Shown in pieces: positions 51,448 to 60,834 of a stretch of DNA of 64,000 nt. Within the stretch, counting starts at the first letter, position 1. Each line of letters begins with the position of its first letter. A program made the translations under genes and the position numbers. The notes beneath the pieces are model-generated. The model did no database searches, had not been told where the DNA came from, and saw only the letters and a list, made by a program, of their open reading frames with translations. The stretch comes from Bradyrhizobium oligotrophicum S58 (GTDB lineage Bacteria > Pseudomonadota > Alphaproteobacteria > Rhizobiales > Xanthobacteraceae), in contig NC_020453.1 of the NCBI RefSeq assembly GCF_000344805.1, positions 5,427,001 through 5,491,000 on the forward strand, in the 5' to 3' direction.

Positions 51448-52128
51448 ATGGGCAAGTCAGCTGCGGGCAAACGAACCGGCAAGAAGCCAGCGGTCGCGAG
51501 AACGATGGCCACTGTTGATGATGAATCCGCGCGCGGCCGCCTGCTCGGCGCGGCGACGCATCTGTTCTGCAAGAACGGCATCAACGCCACTGGCATTGAC
51601 GCCATCATCAGCGAGGCCGGTACCGCCAAGACCACGCTCTACAAGCTGTTCGGGTCGAAGACCGCGCTCGTCACCGCCGTGCTGGAAAGCGAAGGCAGGC
51701 AGTGGCGCGAATGGTTCATCGCGGAGATGGAGACCGGCGGCGGCGATGCGCAAACCAAGCTCACGCGCATCTTCCCGGCGCTGAAGAGCTGGTTCAGCGA
51801 GGAGCGCTTCTACGGCTGCCCGTTCATCAATGCGGTGGGCGAGCACGACAAGGATCAGAAGCAGTTTCGCACCATCGCGATGCGCCACAAGAAGGTGGTG
51901 CTGGCCCATATCGAGAAGCTCGCCCGCGAGATGGGGGCCGTGGAGCCGGAGAGCTTTGCGCATCAGCTCGCGCTGTTGATCGACGGCGCGATCGTGGCGG
52001 CGATGGTGTCGCGCAATCCGGAGGTTGCCGACACGGCCGGCCTGGCGGCGAGCGCGCTGTTCGAGCCGGCGAAGCAAAAGACGGCCAAGCGTCCCGGAAA
52101 AGCTGATCCGCAGCTTGCGACGGTGTAG
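51448..52128 (+). CDS. TetR/AcrR family regulator
   Basis: The 226-residue protein has a TetR helix-turn-helix near residues 30-75 (LLGAATHLFCKNGINATGID, AGTAKTTLYKLFGSKTALV) and a C-terminal TetR_C-like ligand domain. The N-terminus (GKSAAGKRTGKKPAVAR) is Lys-rich and disordered. Divergent from OsmC with 247 bases between starts; it probably represses that operon. No clear operator palindrome was seen in the gap. Confidence 0.9.
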   Translation: MGKSAAGKRTGKKPAVARTMATVDDESARGRLLGAATHLFCKNGINATGIDAIISEAGTAKTTLYKLFGSKTALVTAVLESEGRQWREWFIAEMETGGGDAQTKLTRIFPALKSWFSEERFYGCPFINAVGEHDKDQKQFRTIAMRHKKVVLAHIEKLAREMGAVEPESFAHQLALLIDGAIVAAMVSRNPEVADTAGLAASALFEPAKQKTAKRPGKADPQLATV

Positions 52129-52298
52129 ACTAGGCCCATCGTCGCCGTCACGTTGGTACCCGGGCTACGAGCTTTTCGTTTGAAGGGAGAGATGGTGCGT
52201 TACTTGCGTGGATCGTAGGGCCGCGCGCATCGCGATCCAAGAGCAATCGCGATCCAAAAGCAAACGTCCTGCCGTTGCAGCGGACCACGTCGCGAGAC

Positions 52299-52523
52299 CT
52301 AGCGAAAGTAATCCGTCACGAGCTGAATATCCGCACGATCCGCGCCCGCGCCGTTGAGGCTCGCATCGATGACGCGGCGACAGGCCGCGACCGCGGTCTC
52401 GTCGCCGAGCTCGTTGGCGGCTTCGAGCACGTGCCAGGCCGCGTCGATCGCTGCGTGATCGGCCGACGCCGCGCCACGGCCAGGCTGTTGCCGGTCGGCG
52501 GGTCGGAAACCCAGATCATTCAT
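52299..52523 (-). CDS. Small helical hypothetical protein
   Basis: The 74-residue product has an amphipathic helix (AAIDAAWHVLEAANELG) followed by DETAVAACRRVIDASLNG. It lies 33 bases after the DUF2336 gene on the same strand, so may be co-transcribed. Coding bias favours this frame over the one on the other strand. The function is unknown. Confidence 0.55.
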   Translation of the reverse strand: MNDLGFRPADRQQPGRGAASADHAAIDAAWHVLEAANELGDETAVAACRRVIDASLNGAGADRADIQLVTDYFR

Positions 52524-52556
52524 TCGCGATCACCTGTCGTTTCATGCCGGGCTGCC

Positions 52557-53666
52557 TCAATGCGCAAGGGCGCGCGGTGTGCCGCTCCTCGCGGGATTCT
52601 TGCGCGACTGATAGAATTCGAGCACGCTGCGCGAGGTCTGCACTTTGATCTTGGCATAGTCGCGCTCGAGATCCTGCAGTTCGCCGGCGGTGATGCGCTG
52701 GTCGCGCGCGCCGAGGAAGGCGAGCGCCATCGTGGTATCCCAGGAGAAGTCGAGCGCCCTGGCCAGCATCAGCAGCATCTCGCGATCACGATCGAACAGC
52801 GCCCGCTCGACGACGTCGGGCGGCAACCCCGACAGTAGCGCCAGGCCGATCATCACCTCTTCGACCTTGTGGGCGACGGCATAGCCCGCGATGGCCATCT
52901 CGTGTAGATTGCCGAGGCGATGCTGGATCGAGACGGTGCGCTTGGCAACGAAGTAGTTGCGAGAACCGGGCCCGAACTTGGACTGAAGATCGCCGGCGAT
53001 AGTGGCGACCGAGCTATGGATCTCGCCGAGAAGCTCCGGCCGCTCGCCGGCCAGCCGTTTGCCGACGTCGTCCGAGGCCTTGGCGATCAGCTGCTGGAAC
53101 AGGTGCCGGGGAATGTCGAGGCGCCGCCCGAGATGCTCGGCGAGGATCGAATCGTTCTCGGCCCGCTGCACCATGTGCAGAAAACCCTGGCCGGAGAACT
53201 GCGCGCCGTGATTTCGCGCCACCGCAGTGGCGACCGCGCGGTTGCCGCGCGAGGCCAGCACGTCGGTGACCGCCGGGCTCAATGTCTTGCGCTCGGCGAT
53301 CGCGAGCAGATGCTCCTGGCTCTTGGTGCTGGCGTTCTCGACCAGCGTGGCGTCATCGAGCCGCTCCGAGTCGCGCAGCACCGGGCCCGCGACGTAGATC
53401 TCATCGTCGAAGGCGAGCTTGCGGATGACGCTCGCCGGTGAATATTCGATCCTGGCGAGGCGATCCGCGAGCTTGGCACGCGCCTCGGTCTCGATCTCGT
53501 CGGCGAGCCGGCCGATGACCTCGCCGAAGGTCGCGATCTCGTCCTCGCAATAGCGTCCGGCGAGCAGAAGGTCCGTCGCATGCCACAGCGCGCGCTCACG
53601 GCTGTCGGCGGTGCCCCGCGCAATCGCATCCTCGAGGTCCCGCAACACCGATCTGGTTTCGTTCAT
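52557..53666 (-). CDS. DUF2336 protein
   Basis: The 369-residue protein is a long helical repeat, with segments such as VENASTKSQEHLLAIAERKT and VLASRGNRAVATAVARNHGA that fit the DUF2336 HEAT-like family, common in Bradyrhizobium and related genera. I recall links to response regulators or motility, not proven. The ATG at 53666 is used; a TTG start twelve codons earlier is less likely. It lies 152 bases after the HlyD gene. Confidence 0.85.
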   Translation of the reverse strand: MNETRSVLRDLEDAIARGTADSRERALWHATDLLLAGRYCEDEIATFGEVIGRLADEIETEARAKLADRLARIEYSPASVIRKLAFDDEIYVAGPVLRDSERLDDATLVENASTKSQEHLLAIAERKTLSPAVTDVLASRGNRAVATAVARNHGAQFSGQGFLHMVQRAENDSILAEHLGRRLDIPRHLFQQLIAKASDDVGKRLAGERPELLGEIHSSVATIAGDLQSKFGPGSRNYFVAKRTVSIQHRLGNLHEMAIAGYAVAHKVEEVMIGLALLSGLPPDVVERALFDRDREMLLMLARALDFSWDTTMALAFLGARDQRITAGELQDLERDYAKIKVQTSRSVLEFYQSRKNPARSGTPRALAH

Positions 53667-53818
53667 GATGAAAGCCGCAACGTCCCAACGAGGAAAAGGC
53701 AATGCCGCAACATACCTCTCGAACGCGAGCGTTCCGTAAGCGCGTCCATGAGGATTTGACGGGGACCATTCGATTAAATTCGCGCAGGTCCGTTAAGCAT
53801 GCCGGCGAACCGGCGTCC

Positions 53819-55237
53819 TCAGCGCTCGCGCATCGCATCGTGAACGTGCTCGCGCAACGGCGCCAGCAGGAAGTCGATGATCCGCCGCTTGCCGGTCAGG
53901 ATCTCCGCCTTGACCGACATGCCCGGCACCAGCGCCGCCATGCGGCCGTCGACGTCGAGCGTGCTGCGGTCGAGCGCGATGTGCACCATGTAGCGCAGGC
54001 GCTCGCTGGCCTCGACCCGGTCGGTCTGGTCGGCCTGCCGTTCGGCGCCCTGCACGCCGTTCGGATTGACGGGCGCTGCCTCGGCATCGCGGTCGACCGC
54101 GGTCACCGCGCCGGCGAGCAGCCCGTAGCGCGTGAAAGGAAACGCATCGACCTTGAGCTCGACGCGCTGGCCGACCTCGACGAAGCCGACATCGCGGTTC
54201 TCGACCACAGCCTCGACCTCGATCCTCTCGTCGTCGGGAACGACCGACAACAGCTGCTGCGCCGGCGTCACCACGGCACCGGCGGCAGCGAGATGCATCT
54301 GCTGCACTGTACCGTCGATCGGCGCGCGCAGCGTCTGCAGTTCGGCACGACGCATCGCCTTGGTCAGCGCCTCGCCGGCGGCGCGGGCGCGCTCGCGCGC
54401 GGTGGCGAGATCGCGCATCGCCTTGTCGCGGATGTCGGCCTCGGTCGCGACGATCTTCTGGTCGAGCCCGGCGATCGTGGCATCGAGCGAGTTGATCTTG
54501 GCGCGTGTGATCTCGAGCTCGGCGCGGGTCTCGACCAGGAGCTGCTGGCTTTCCAGCCGCGCGATGATCGAAGCATTGCCGATCTCGCTCGCCTTGATGC
54601 GGATATCGGCGCGCTGCGCGACCATCGGGAGCGTCTGCTCGTATTTGCCTGCGGTCTGCAGCAGCGCCTCGCGCTCGGCGACATGCTGGGCGCGCTCCTG
54701 CGCCAGCGCCGCCAGTTGGCTGGCACGCATCGCGGCCTGTGCGGTCAGCTGGGCCTGTGCCCGGTCGCCGTCGAGCGGGACGGCACCGACCACGAGATCG
54801 AACGGCGCGGTCGTCACGCCATCGAGAAAGGCCGCCAGTCGGACCTCGTCGAGCAGGCCCGCGATCAGATCGCTGCGGGCGCGATCGGCCTCCGCGGTGA
54901 CCGCCGTCTTGTCGAGCTCGATCAGCGCATCGCCGGCGCGCACCCGCTGCCCCGGCTGCACCAGGACGGCCTTGACGCTCGCCGTCTCGAACGGCTGCAC
55001 GACCTGCGTACGGGTGTGCGAGATCACCTTGCCGCTGGCAACCGCGACGATGTCGACCTTGCCGAACACCGCCCAACCGAGCGCCGTCAAGGTCACCGCG
55101 CACAGCGCCAGCGCCGTCAGGCGTCCGAGCGGGTTGGGCGGCGTCTCGGCAATTTCGAGCGCCGCCGGCAGGAATTCCTGCTCTGGCGTCGCGCTCCCGA
55201 ACGAGACCGCACGCAGAAGGTTCGCAGGCGTCGCCAT
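53819..55237 (-). CDS. HlyD-type membrane fusion protein of type I secretion
   Basis: The 472-residue adaptor has one N-terminal helix (LTALALCAVTLTALGWAVF), a biotinyl-lipoyl half (IVAVASGKVISHTRTQVVQP) with ETASVKAVLVQPGQRVRAGD, a long coiled-coil hairpin (about 110-290) and a beta-barrel end. It spans the periplasm between the ABC exporter and a TolC-like channel, which is not encoded here. GAGGAG lies six bases before the ATG used (MATPANLL); another ATG two codons earlier sits directly on it. Confidence 0.93.
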   Translation of the reverse strand: MATPANLLRAVSFGSATPEQEFLPAALEIAETPPNPLGRLTALALCAVTLTALGWAVFGKVDIVAVASGKVISHTRTQVVQPFETASVKAVLVQPGQRVRAGDALIELDKTAVTAEADRARSDLIAGLLDEVRLAAFLDGVTTAPFDLVVGAVPLDGDRAQAQLTAQAAMRASQLAALAQERAQHVAEREALLQTAGKYEQTLPMVAQRADIRIKASEIGNASIIARLESQQLLVETRAELEITRAKINSLDATIAGLDQKIVATEADIRDKAMRDLATARERARAAGEALTKAMRRAELQTLRAPIDGTVQQMHLAAAGAVVTPAQQLLSVVPDDERIEVEAVVENRDVGFVEVGQRVELKVDAFPFTRYGLLAGAVTAVDRDAEAAPVNPNGVQGAERQADQTDRVEASERLRYMVHIALDRSTLDVDGRMAALVPGMSVKAEILTGKRRIIDFLLAPLREHVHDAMRER

Positions 55238-55247
55238 CCTCATCTCC

Positions 55248-57407
55248 TCAGCGGCCTGCGGACTGGATCCGATGCAGCGTCGCGTAGCGGCCGCCGCCGT
55301 CTACCAGCTGCTCGTGGGTGCCGTCCTCGATGATGACGCCGTTCTCGATCGTCAGGATGCGGTCGGCGTTGCGTACCGTCGACAGCCGGTGCGCGATGAT
55401 CAGCACGGTGCGGCCGCGCACGATGTCGCGCATGTTGGCCTGGATGATGCTCTCGGATTCGTAGTCGAGCGCCGATGTGGCCTCGTCGAAGATCAGGACA
55501 CGGGGATCGCCAACCAGCGCACGCGCAATCGCGATGCGCTGGCGCTGGCCGCCGGACAGCGACACGCCGCGCTCGCCGATCTTGCTGTCATAGCCCTGCG
55601 GCATCCGGCAGATGAATTCATGCGCGCCGGCAAGCTTGGCCGCATCGACGATCTTCTCCATCGGCAGCGCGGGATCGGCGAGTGCGATGTTCTCGCGCAC
55701 CGAGCGGTTGAACAGCACGTTCTCCTGCAGCACGACGCCGATCTGCCGCCGCAGCCAGGATGGATCGAGCACCGCAGTGTCGACGCCGTCGACCAGCACG
55801 CGCCCCGCCTCGGGCTGGTACAGACGCTGCGCTAGCTTCGCGATCGTGCTCTTGCCGGAGCCGGAGGGGCCGACGATGCCGACCACCTGCCCTGACCCGA
55901 TCTTCAGGGAGACGTCGCGCAGCACCGGCTGGGTGTTGAGGCCATAGCGGAAGGTCACGCGCTCGAACTCGATGGTGCCCTCCAGCGGCGGCTGGTTCTG
56001 CTCGGCGCCACCGCTATGCGCCTCCACCGGTGTGTTGAGGATGTCGCCGAGCCGCTCGACGGACAGCCGCACCTGATGGAAATCCTGCCAGACCTGGACC
56101 AGCCGCAACACCGGACCCGACACCTGGTTGGCCAGCATGTTGAAGGCGACGAGCTCGCCGACCGTCATCTTGTTGGCGATCACGAGGCCGGCGCCGACGA
56201 ACAAGGTCAGCGCACCGACGCCCTTGTTGAGCAGGCTCGCGGCCTGGCTCGCCCAATTGCCGATCTGCGACGCCGAGAACGACGCGCCGACATAGCTCGC
56301 GAGCTGCTCCTCCCAGCGCCGCTGCATCAGGGGCTCGACCGCCATCGCCTTGATGGTTTCGACGCCGGTGACGCTCTCGACCAGAAATGCCTGGTTCTCG
56401 GCGCCGCGGCGGAATTTCTCGTCGAGCCGGCGCCGGAACGCCGGTGTCGTGGCGAGCGACAGCAGCGCATAGACCGGCAAGGTCGCGCAGACGATCCAGG
56501 CCAGGGTCGCGCTGTACAGGAACATCACCGCGATGAAGACCGCGGCAAAGGCGAGATCGAGCACCAGGGTGATCGAGGACGAGGTGATGAACTGCCGGAT
56601 CGTCTCCAGCTCGCGCACCCGCGCCACGCTGTCGCCGACGCGCCGACTCTCGAAATAGGCCAGCGGCAGCCGCATCAGATGCCGGAACAGCCGCGCGCCG
56701 AGCTCGACGTCGATGCGGTTGGAGGTGTGCGTGAACAGATAGGTGCGCAGGCCCGACAGCACCGCCTCGAACAGCGCGATCAGCGCAAGGCCCACGACCA
56801 TGACTTCGAGCGTCGACAGGCCGCGATGCACCAGCACCTTGTCGATCACGACCTGGAAGATCATCGGCGTCGCCAGGCCGAACAGCTGGATCACGAACGA
56901 CGCCAGCAGCACCTCGATCAGGATGCGGCGATACCTGCCGATGGCGGCGACGAACCAGCTGAAATTGAACCGGCGCGCGGTGTCCGACAGTTCCGCCCGC
57001 TTGGCGATCAGGATCAGCTGGCCGGACCAGATGGCTTCGAACTCGGAAAACGTCAGCAGACGCGGCCCGGCATCGGCCATCGCCTGAATCAGAACGCCGC
57101 TGTCGGTCACCTTACCGATCACGGCAAAGCCGCCGTCCTCGAGCACCGCGAGCGTCGGCGTGGGCGTCGTCTTCAGGCGCGCTGCTTTTGATTTGACGAG
57201 TCTTGCCTTGACGGGGAAGCGCGCGGCTGCGCGCAGGAGATCATCGGTTGATAGCGCGTCGCTGCGGCCGGCCTCGTGCTGGATACGGCCGGGATCGGCA
57301 ACGATGCCGAGCAGATGCAGCGACAGCGCCAGCGCCCATGCGCCCTGATCCGTACACGCCTGCATCGACTGGTCCCGCCTCGTGGTCTCGACAATCCCCG
57401 CCGACAC
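55248..57407 (-). CDS. Type I secretion ABC transporter with C39-like domain
   Basis: The 719-residue exporter starts with a C39-like domain (15-135) that reads TDQGAWALAL, with Gln in place of the catalytic Cys, as in HlyB-type transporters that recognise but do not cut their cargo. Six membrane helices (about 160-440) precede the ATPase: Walker A GPSGSGKST (513-521), signature LSGGQRQR, Walker B VLIFDEATSALD. GTG at 57407 or ATG at 57365 may start it. The calpain-like gene upstream is the likely cargo. Confidence 0.93.
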   Translation of the reverse strand: MSAGIVETTRRDQSMQACTDQGAWALALSLHLLGIVADPGRIQHEAGRSDALSTDDLLRAAARFPVKARLVKSKAARLKTTPTPTLAVLEDGGFAVIGKVTDSGVLIQAMADAGPRLLTFSEFEAIWSGQLILIAKRAELSDTARRFNFSWFVAAIGRYRRILIEVLLASFVIQLFGLATPMIFQVVIDKVLVHRGLSTLEVMVVGLALIALFEAVLSGLRTYLFTHTSNRIDVELGARLFRHLMRLPLAYFESRRVGDSVARVRELETIRQFITSSSITLVLDLAFAAVFIAVMFLYSATLAWIVCATLPVYALLSLATTPAFRRRLDEKFRRGAENQAFLVESVTGVETIKAMAVEPLMQRRWEEQLASYVGASFSASQIGNWASQAASLLNKGVGALTLFVGAGLVIANKMTVGELVAFNMLANQVSGPVLRLVQVWQDFHQVRLSVERLGDILNTPVEAHSGGAEQNQPPLEGTIEFERVTFRYGLNTQPVLRDVSLKIGSGQVVGIVGPSGSGKSTIAKLAQRLYQPEAGRVLVDGVDTAVLDPSWLRRQIGVVLQENVLFNRSVRENIALADPALPMEKIVDAAKLAGAHEFICRMPQGYDSKIGERGVSLSGGQRQRIAIARALVGDPRVLIFDEATSALDYESESIIQANMRDIVRGRTVLIIAHRLSTVRNADRILTIENGVIIEDGTHEQLVDGGGRYATLHRIQSAGR

Positions 57408-57506
57408 ACTCCGAAGCCCGCGTTGGCACGACGTTAAGCTGGATGCTTAACAGATGGCGCACGGTGCCAGGCCGCGCAGCCAGAGCGTACCGGGCTGGTA
57501 CGACAA

Positions 57507-57533
57507 GACCGTCCCAGTCATACTGGGACGGTC
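57507..57533. promoter_or_regulatory. Hairpin between protease and exporter genes
   Basis: GACCGTCCCAGT and ACTGGGACGGTC form a perfect 12-base-pair stem with a three-base loop, 27 bases after the protease stop. Only a weak U-rich tail follows on the minus strand. It may reduce but not stop transcription into the exporter. Confidence 0.6.
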
Positions 57534-57559
57534 CATTTCTCAGTCGCCGAACTTTTAGA

Positions 57560-59284
57560 TCAGGCCGCCATCGGCATCGCCAGCGTATGCTGCTGTGAGC
57601 CCAGCCCTTGCGTGAACGCGACGCTCGAGGAGCCGCCGTCAGGAAGCGAGGCGATCGCCTGGACGAAGCCGGAGGCCGCGGCAGAGAGATCGTTGACGTC
57701 GGCGGTGAGCTTGAGGCCCGACGATGTCGTGGTCGTCGTCGCCGCCAGCTTCTTGGCGTCGCCGACATTGTCGACGGTGATGGTGTCGCCGGCCGCGAGC
57801 AGCGTCGCGAGGCTGACCTCGAAGGTGGTCTGCCAGTATTGTCCGGACGCCGAGCCCCAGGGGTTGCGGACCTGCAGCATGCCGTTTGAGCTGTTGTAGC
57901 CGTAGATCGACATCGCGTGATTGGCGACCAGCGTAGTCTTGCCGGTCGAATCCTTGGCATTGGTGTAGGACGACAGGATGACGTCGTCGCCCGCGGCAAG
58001 GCTGGCGGCGATGGTCGCCAGCACGCCCGATGTCGAGTTTCCGGTCGTATAGGCGTTCACGCCGAACGACGAATTGTAGACCACCTTGCCCCACGAGCCG
58101 CCCATGGCGCGGAAGTCGGTGATCTGGCTGGCGCCGGTGATCGCTTCGAGCGCGATCTCGGGCGCGCCGCCATTGCCTATCGTGGTGTAGGAATTGCCGT
58201 AGTTGATCGAGTTGCCGGTGTAGACGCCGCTGGCCTGCAGCTCGGCATAGGCCTTCTCGGCGAGGCTCGCCCAGATCGCGCTGCCGCCATTGTTGAAGAT
58301 GTTGCCGCCATTGGCGAGCGCGGTATTGACGGTGACGTAGCGCGCCGCACCGTTGACGTAGAATCGCACGCCGTAGGTGCCGTTGCCGTTGGTGGTGAAC
58401 ATCGACGAGATCACCGACTGCTCCTTGTAGGCGACCTCGGCGAGGCCCGAGAGCAGGTAGCAGTCCCCCAGGTAGCCCTGGTTGATGTCATTGATGCCGG
58501 CGCCGGCGGCCGCGAACAGCGGCTTGGTCGAGTTCGAATAGGATACCGAGAACTGAGTGCTGCCGAGGATGACCTTGGACGACGGCAGGTCGGTGCCGAG
58601 GAACCACTTGCCGATCAGCTCGGCGAATTGCAGCTCGGTCGAGCCGGTCGCGAGATTACCGAGCGCCACCGAGCCGGCAGCACCGCCGGTCCAGGTCGCG
58701 TTCGCGGCATTGCCGTTGACGAGCGCCTGCATGATGGACGCAAGGTAGCTCGAGGTCGAGACGCCGTTGTTGAGATTGGCGGCAATGGTCCTGAGGTCGG
58801 CGAACTGGCTCGCGCTCAGCTTGGTCTTGGTGGACGCGAGCGACGCATCGATGTCGGTGAGCACCTTGAGCAGGCCGGCATAGGTGACGGTGCCGTTGGT
58901 GATGGCGGCCGTCATGTCGGCCTTGATCGCGGCATTGGTGAGGGTGCCGACCCAGGCCGGTGCGGCCGTCTTGGTCGTGGACGTTGCGGCGACGGTCGAG
59001 CTGGCAGTCGTCGTGGTGACGCCCGTGGTCGCGCCCGGTGTCGTGGTCACGGTCGCCGCGACGCTGCAGAAGTTGCCGTAGATCGCGACGGTCGCCGATG
59101 AATCCGCGTTCGCAGCGGCAGCCCACGACGCGGCCGGCGCCTGTGCGGCGGTCGCGGCTTGCTGGCTGGCCAGCCAGAGCGGTGTGAGATCGGGCGTGAG
59201 CCAGCTGTCGTTCGGGGAGAAACCGGTCTGGTCGCTGGCGTCGTCGGCGTGCGGGTTGCGTAGGCCCTGCGGCTTGATCGGCAT
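57560..59284 (-). CDS. Calpain-like cysteine protease, probable type I secretion cargo
   Basis: The 574-residue protein has a calpain (C2 family) catalytic domain at about 255-500. The triad is intact: Cys275 in NQGYLGDCYLLSGLAEVA, His456 in VANHAMSIYGY and Asn474 in VRNPWGSASG. Residues 40-110 are Ala/Thr-rich and low complexity, and 110-250 form a helical prodomain-like region. No Sec signal and no GGxGxD repeats are present; the last 50 residues (end QGLGSQQHTLAMPMAA) resemble an uncleaved type I signal. The exporter genes follow directly. Confidence 0.9.
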   Translation of the reverse strand: MPIKPQGLRNPHADDASDQTGFSPNDSWLTPDLTPLWLASQQAATAAQAPAASWAAAANADSSATVAIYGNFCSVAATVTTTPGATTGVTTTTASSTVAATSTTKTAAPAWVGTLTNAAIKADMTAAITNGTVTYAGLLKVLTDIDASLASTKTKLSASQFADLRTIAANLNNGVSTSSYLASIMQALVNGNAANATWTGGAAGSVALGNLATGSTELQFAELIGKWFLGTDLPSSKVILGSTQFSVSYSNSTKPLFAAAGAGINDINQGYLGDCYLLSGLAEVAYKEQSVISSMFTTNGNGTYGVRFYVNGAARYVTVNTALANGGNIFNNGGSAIWASLAEKAYAELQASGVYTGNSINYGNSYTTIGNGGAPEIALEAITGASQITDFRAMGGSWGKVVYNSSFGVNAYTTGNSTSGVLATIAASLAAGDDVILSSYTNAKDSTGKTTLVANHAMSIYGYNSSNGMLQVRNPWGSASGQYWQTTFEVSLATLLAAGDTITVDNVGDAKKLAATTTTTSSGLKLTADVNDLSAAASGFVQAIASLPDGGSSSVAFTQGLGSQQHTLAMPMAA

Positions 59285-59641
59285 TGGTCGAGGCTCTCCA
59301 TGAACGATGTGGTCTCAGGTGATCGCCATCGCGATCGGACCGCCATCGTTCGCATCAGCCGTTGCCGTGAAGCTGCGCGATCCGTTCGAATTTTAGAAAT
59401 TTGTCTCGATCAGCAGTATCCGGCGGCCGTTCGATCGGTAGGAGTTTACGGATCGACAGCAAACGACGCGCACGCGGTATTAGTACGGAGAGAATGTGGG
59501 CGTACCGACGGGGGCGGTCCTGCATCAGCCTGACCGCGACCCGCCCGAGACTATGCCTCGACATTCGTCATGGCGACCGCCGCCTCTAGATCGGCCGCGC
59601 CAATCGTATTTCGCTCGTCATGCGCGCGCCGAGACCAGTGA
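59285..59641. other. Gap upstream of the calpain gene
   Basis: No gene is seen in these 357 bases. An AT-rich block around AATTTTAGAAATTTG (59389-59404) stands out, and TAAAAT on the minus strand could be a -10 element for the protease, but no matching -35 is evident. Confidence 0.35.
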
Positions 59642-60487
59642 TCACGGCATAATGCTGAGAATCCGCGCCTCCGCGTTGGCGACCGATCGCTCGCCCGATG
59701 TCGGCGGGCACTCGGCTGCGGCGCGGTCGATCAACCTGATGGCGTCGGCTTCGCGGCTCTGCTGCAGCATCAGCTCGCCGGCAAAGAAGCTCGCCTCGCA
59801 GCGACGCGCCTTGCGCACGGCCGGACCACCGCGATCAGCCGCCGCAAGCACCGCCTCCGGCGTTGTCTGCCCGAGGAACAGGCGGACGATCGGCGCCGGC
59901 CATTTGCTCATGTCGAGCCGCTTCGCGCTGTCGGCGAGCTCGCTCGGCTGACCGGCCCGGCGGCGCGCCAGATCCAGCCACAAGGCCGCATCGGCATTTC
60001 TGGGATCCATCTCGCTGAGCCATCTGAAATCATCCTGCGACTGCTCCAGGAGACCCGCCTGGAAACGCGCGATCCCCAATGCGCGATAGGCCTGCGTTCG
60101 GTAGCCGTTGCGCCCGAACGCCCGTCCGAAGCGGGACGCCGGCTGCGGCTCGCTCTCTTGCTGATCGGGAGCGGCGCGGTCGAATGCGGCCAGAAGACCG
60201 GCCGAGGACTGCTCGATGACGATCTTGTAGTCGTCGATCGCATGGTCGACATCGCCCTTGCGGAGATAGGCTCCGGCGCGCGCGAAGCGGGCCTCGATCA
60301 CCTGCGGCGTCGCCGGCTTGCCGTGCTCGATCACCACGCTGCAGCCGGCAATGCGCGCGTCGGCGCCGGGATCGGCCGTGGTCGTGCACCGTTTCGCTTC
60401 GGCCGCTTCAGCACGCGCCGGCAAGCCGGAGATCAAGCCGATGATCAGTGCACAACCGAGATACAAGCGCCATCGTTGCGTCGTCAT
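59642..60487 (-). CDS. Secreted TPR-like protein
   Basis: The 281-residue product has a signal peptide (LYLGCALIIGLISGLPARAEA), then CTTTADPGADARIAGCSVVI with a Cys pair, followed by tetratricopeptide repeats (EARFARAGAYLRKGDVDHAI, AYRALGIARFQAGLLEQSQD) and a second Cys-containing repeat end. AAGGGGG lies before the ATG. It is a periplasmic protein-interaction module on the same strand as the protease, 357 bases upstream, so joint transcription is doubtful. Confidence 0.8.
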   Translation of the reverse strand: MTTQRWRLYLGCALIIGLISGLPARAEAAEAKRCTTTADPGADARIAGCSVVIEHGKPATPQVIEARFARAGAYLRKGDVDHAIDDYKIVIEQSSAGLLAAFDRAAPDQQESEPQPASRFGRAFGRNGYRTQAYRALGIARFQAGLLEQSQDDFRWLSEMDPRNADAALWLDLARRRAGQPSELADSAKRLDMSKWPAPIVRLFLGQTTPEAVLAAADRGGPAVRKARRCEASFFAGELMLQQSREADAIRLIDRAAAECPPTSGERSVANAEARILSIMP

Positions 60488-60834
60488 GAATGCCCCCTTG
60501 GTATTCCTATGTTGGGATGATGATACCAACACCAACCGGGCGAACCACAATCTGACATTGCATTCACGAATCATCGTTCAGCCGGTGTAAACGGGATCGC
60601 AGACTCAGGCCGACTTTGCGGGATCATCTCCTCAGCGTTGGGAGACGCGCTCTGACGTCTTCAATCGGCGATTGCGCCGCCGAGTCATGCTTGGTCGAAT
60701 GGACCAACGTCCGTCCGTGGCGGGAGCGCTGAATTTTCGGTCAGCACCTGCGGGGGGCGACGCGACCGTCGACGATGATGACCAGGGACGACAGAAGCGG
60801 CGGCGCGACACGGCGGATGCAAACCGACGGTCGG
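60488..60834. other. Gap without recognised features
   Basis: These 347 bases hold no supported gene; one 82-codon frame has poor coding character. No terminator, repeat or promoter motif was recognised with confidence. Confidence 0.4.

Noticed and set aside
57560..59284. RTX nonapeptide repeats in the protease
   Set aside because: Looked for GGxGxDx because of the type I exporter; none were found.
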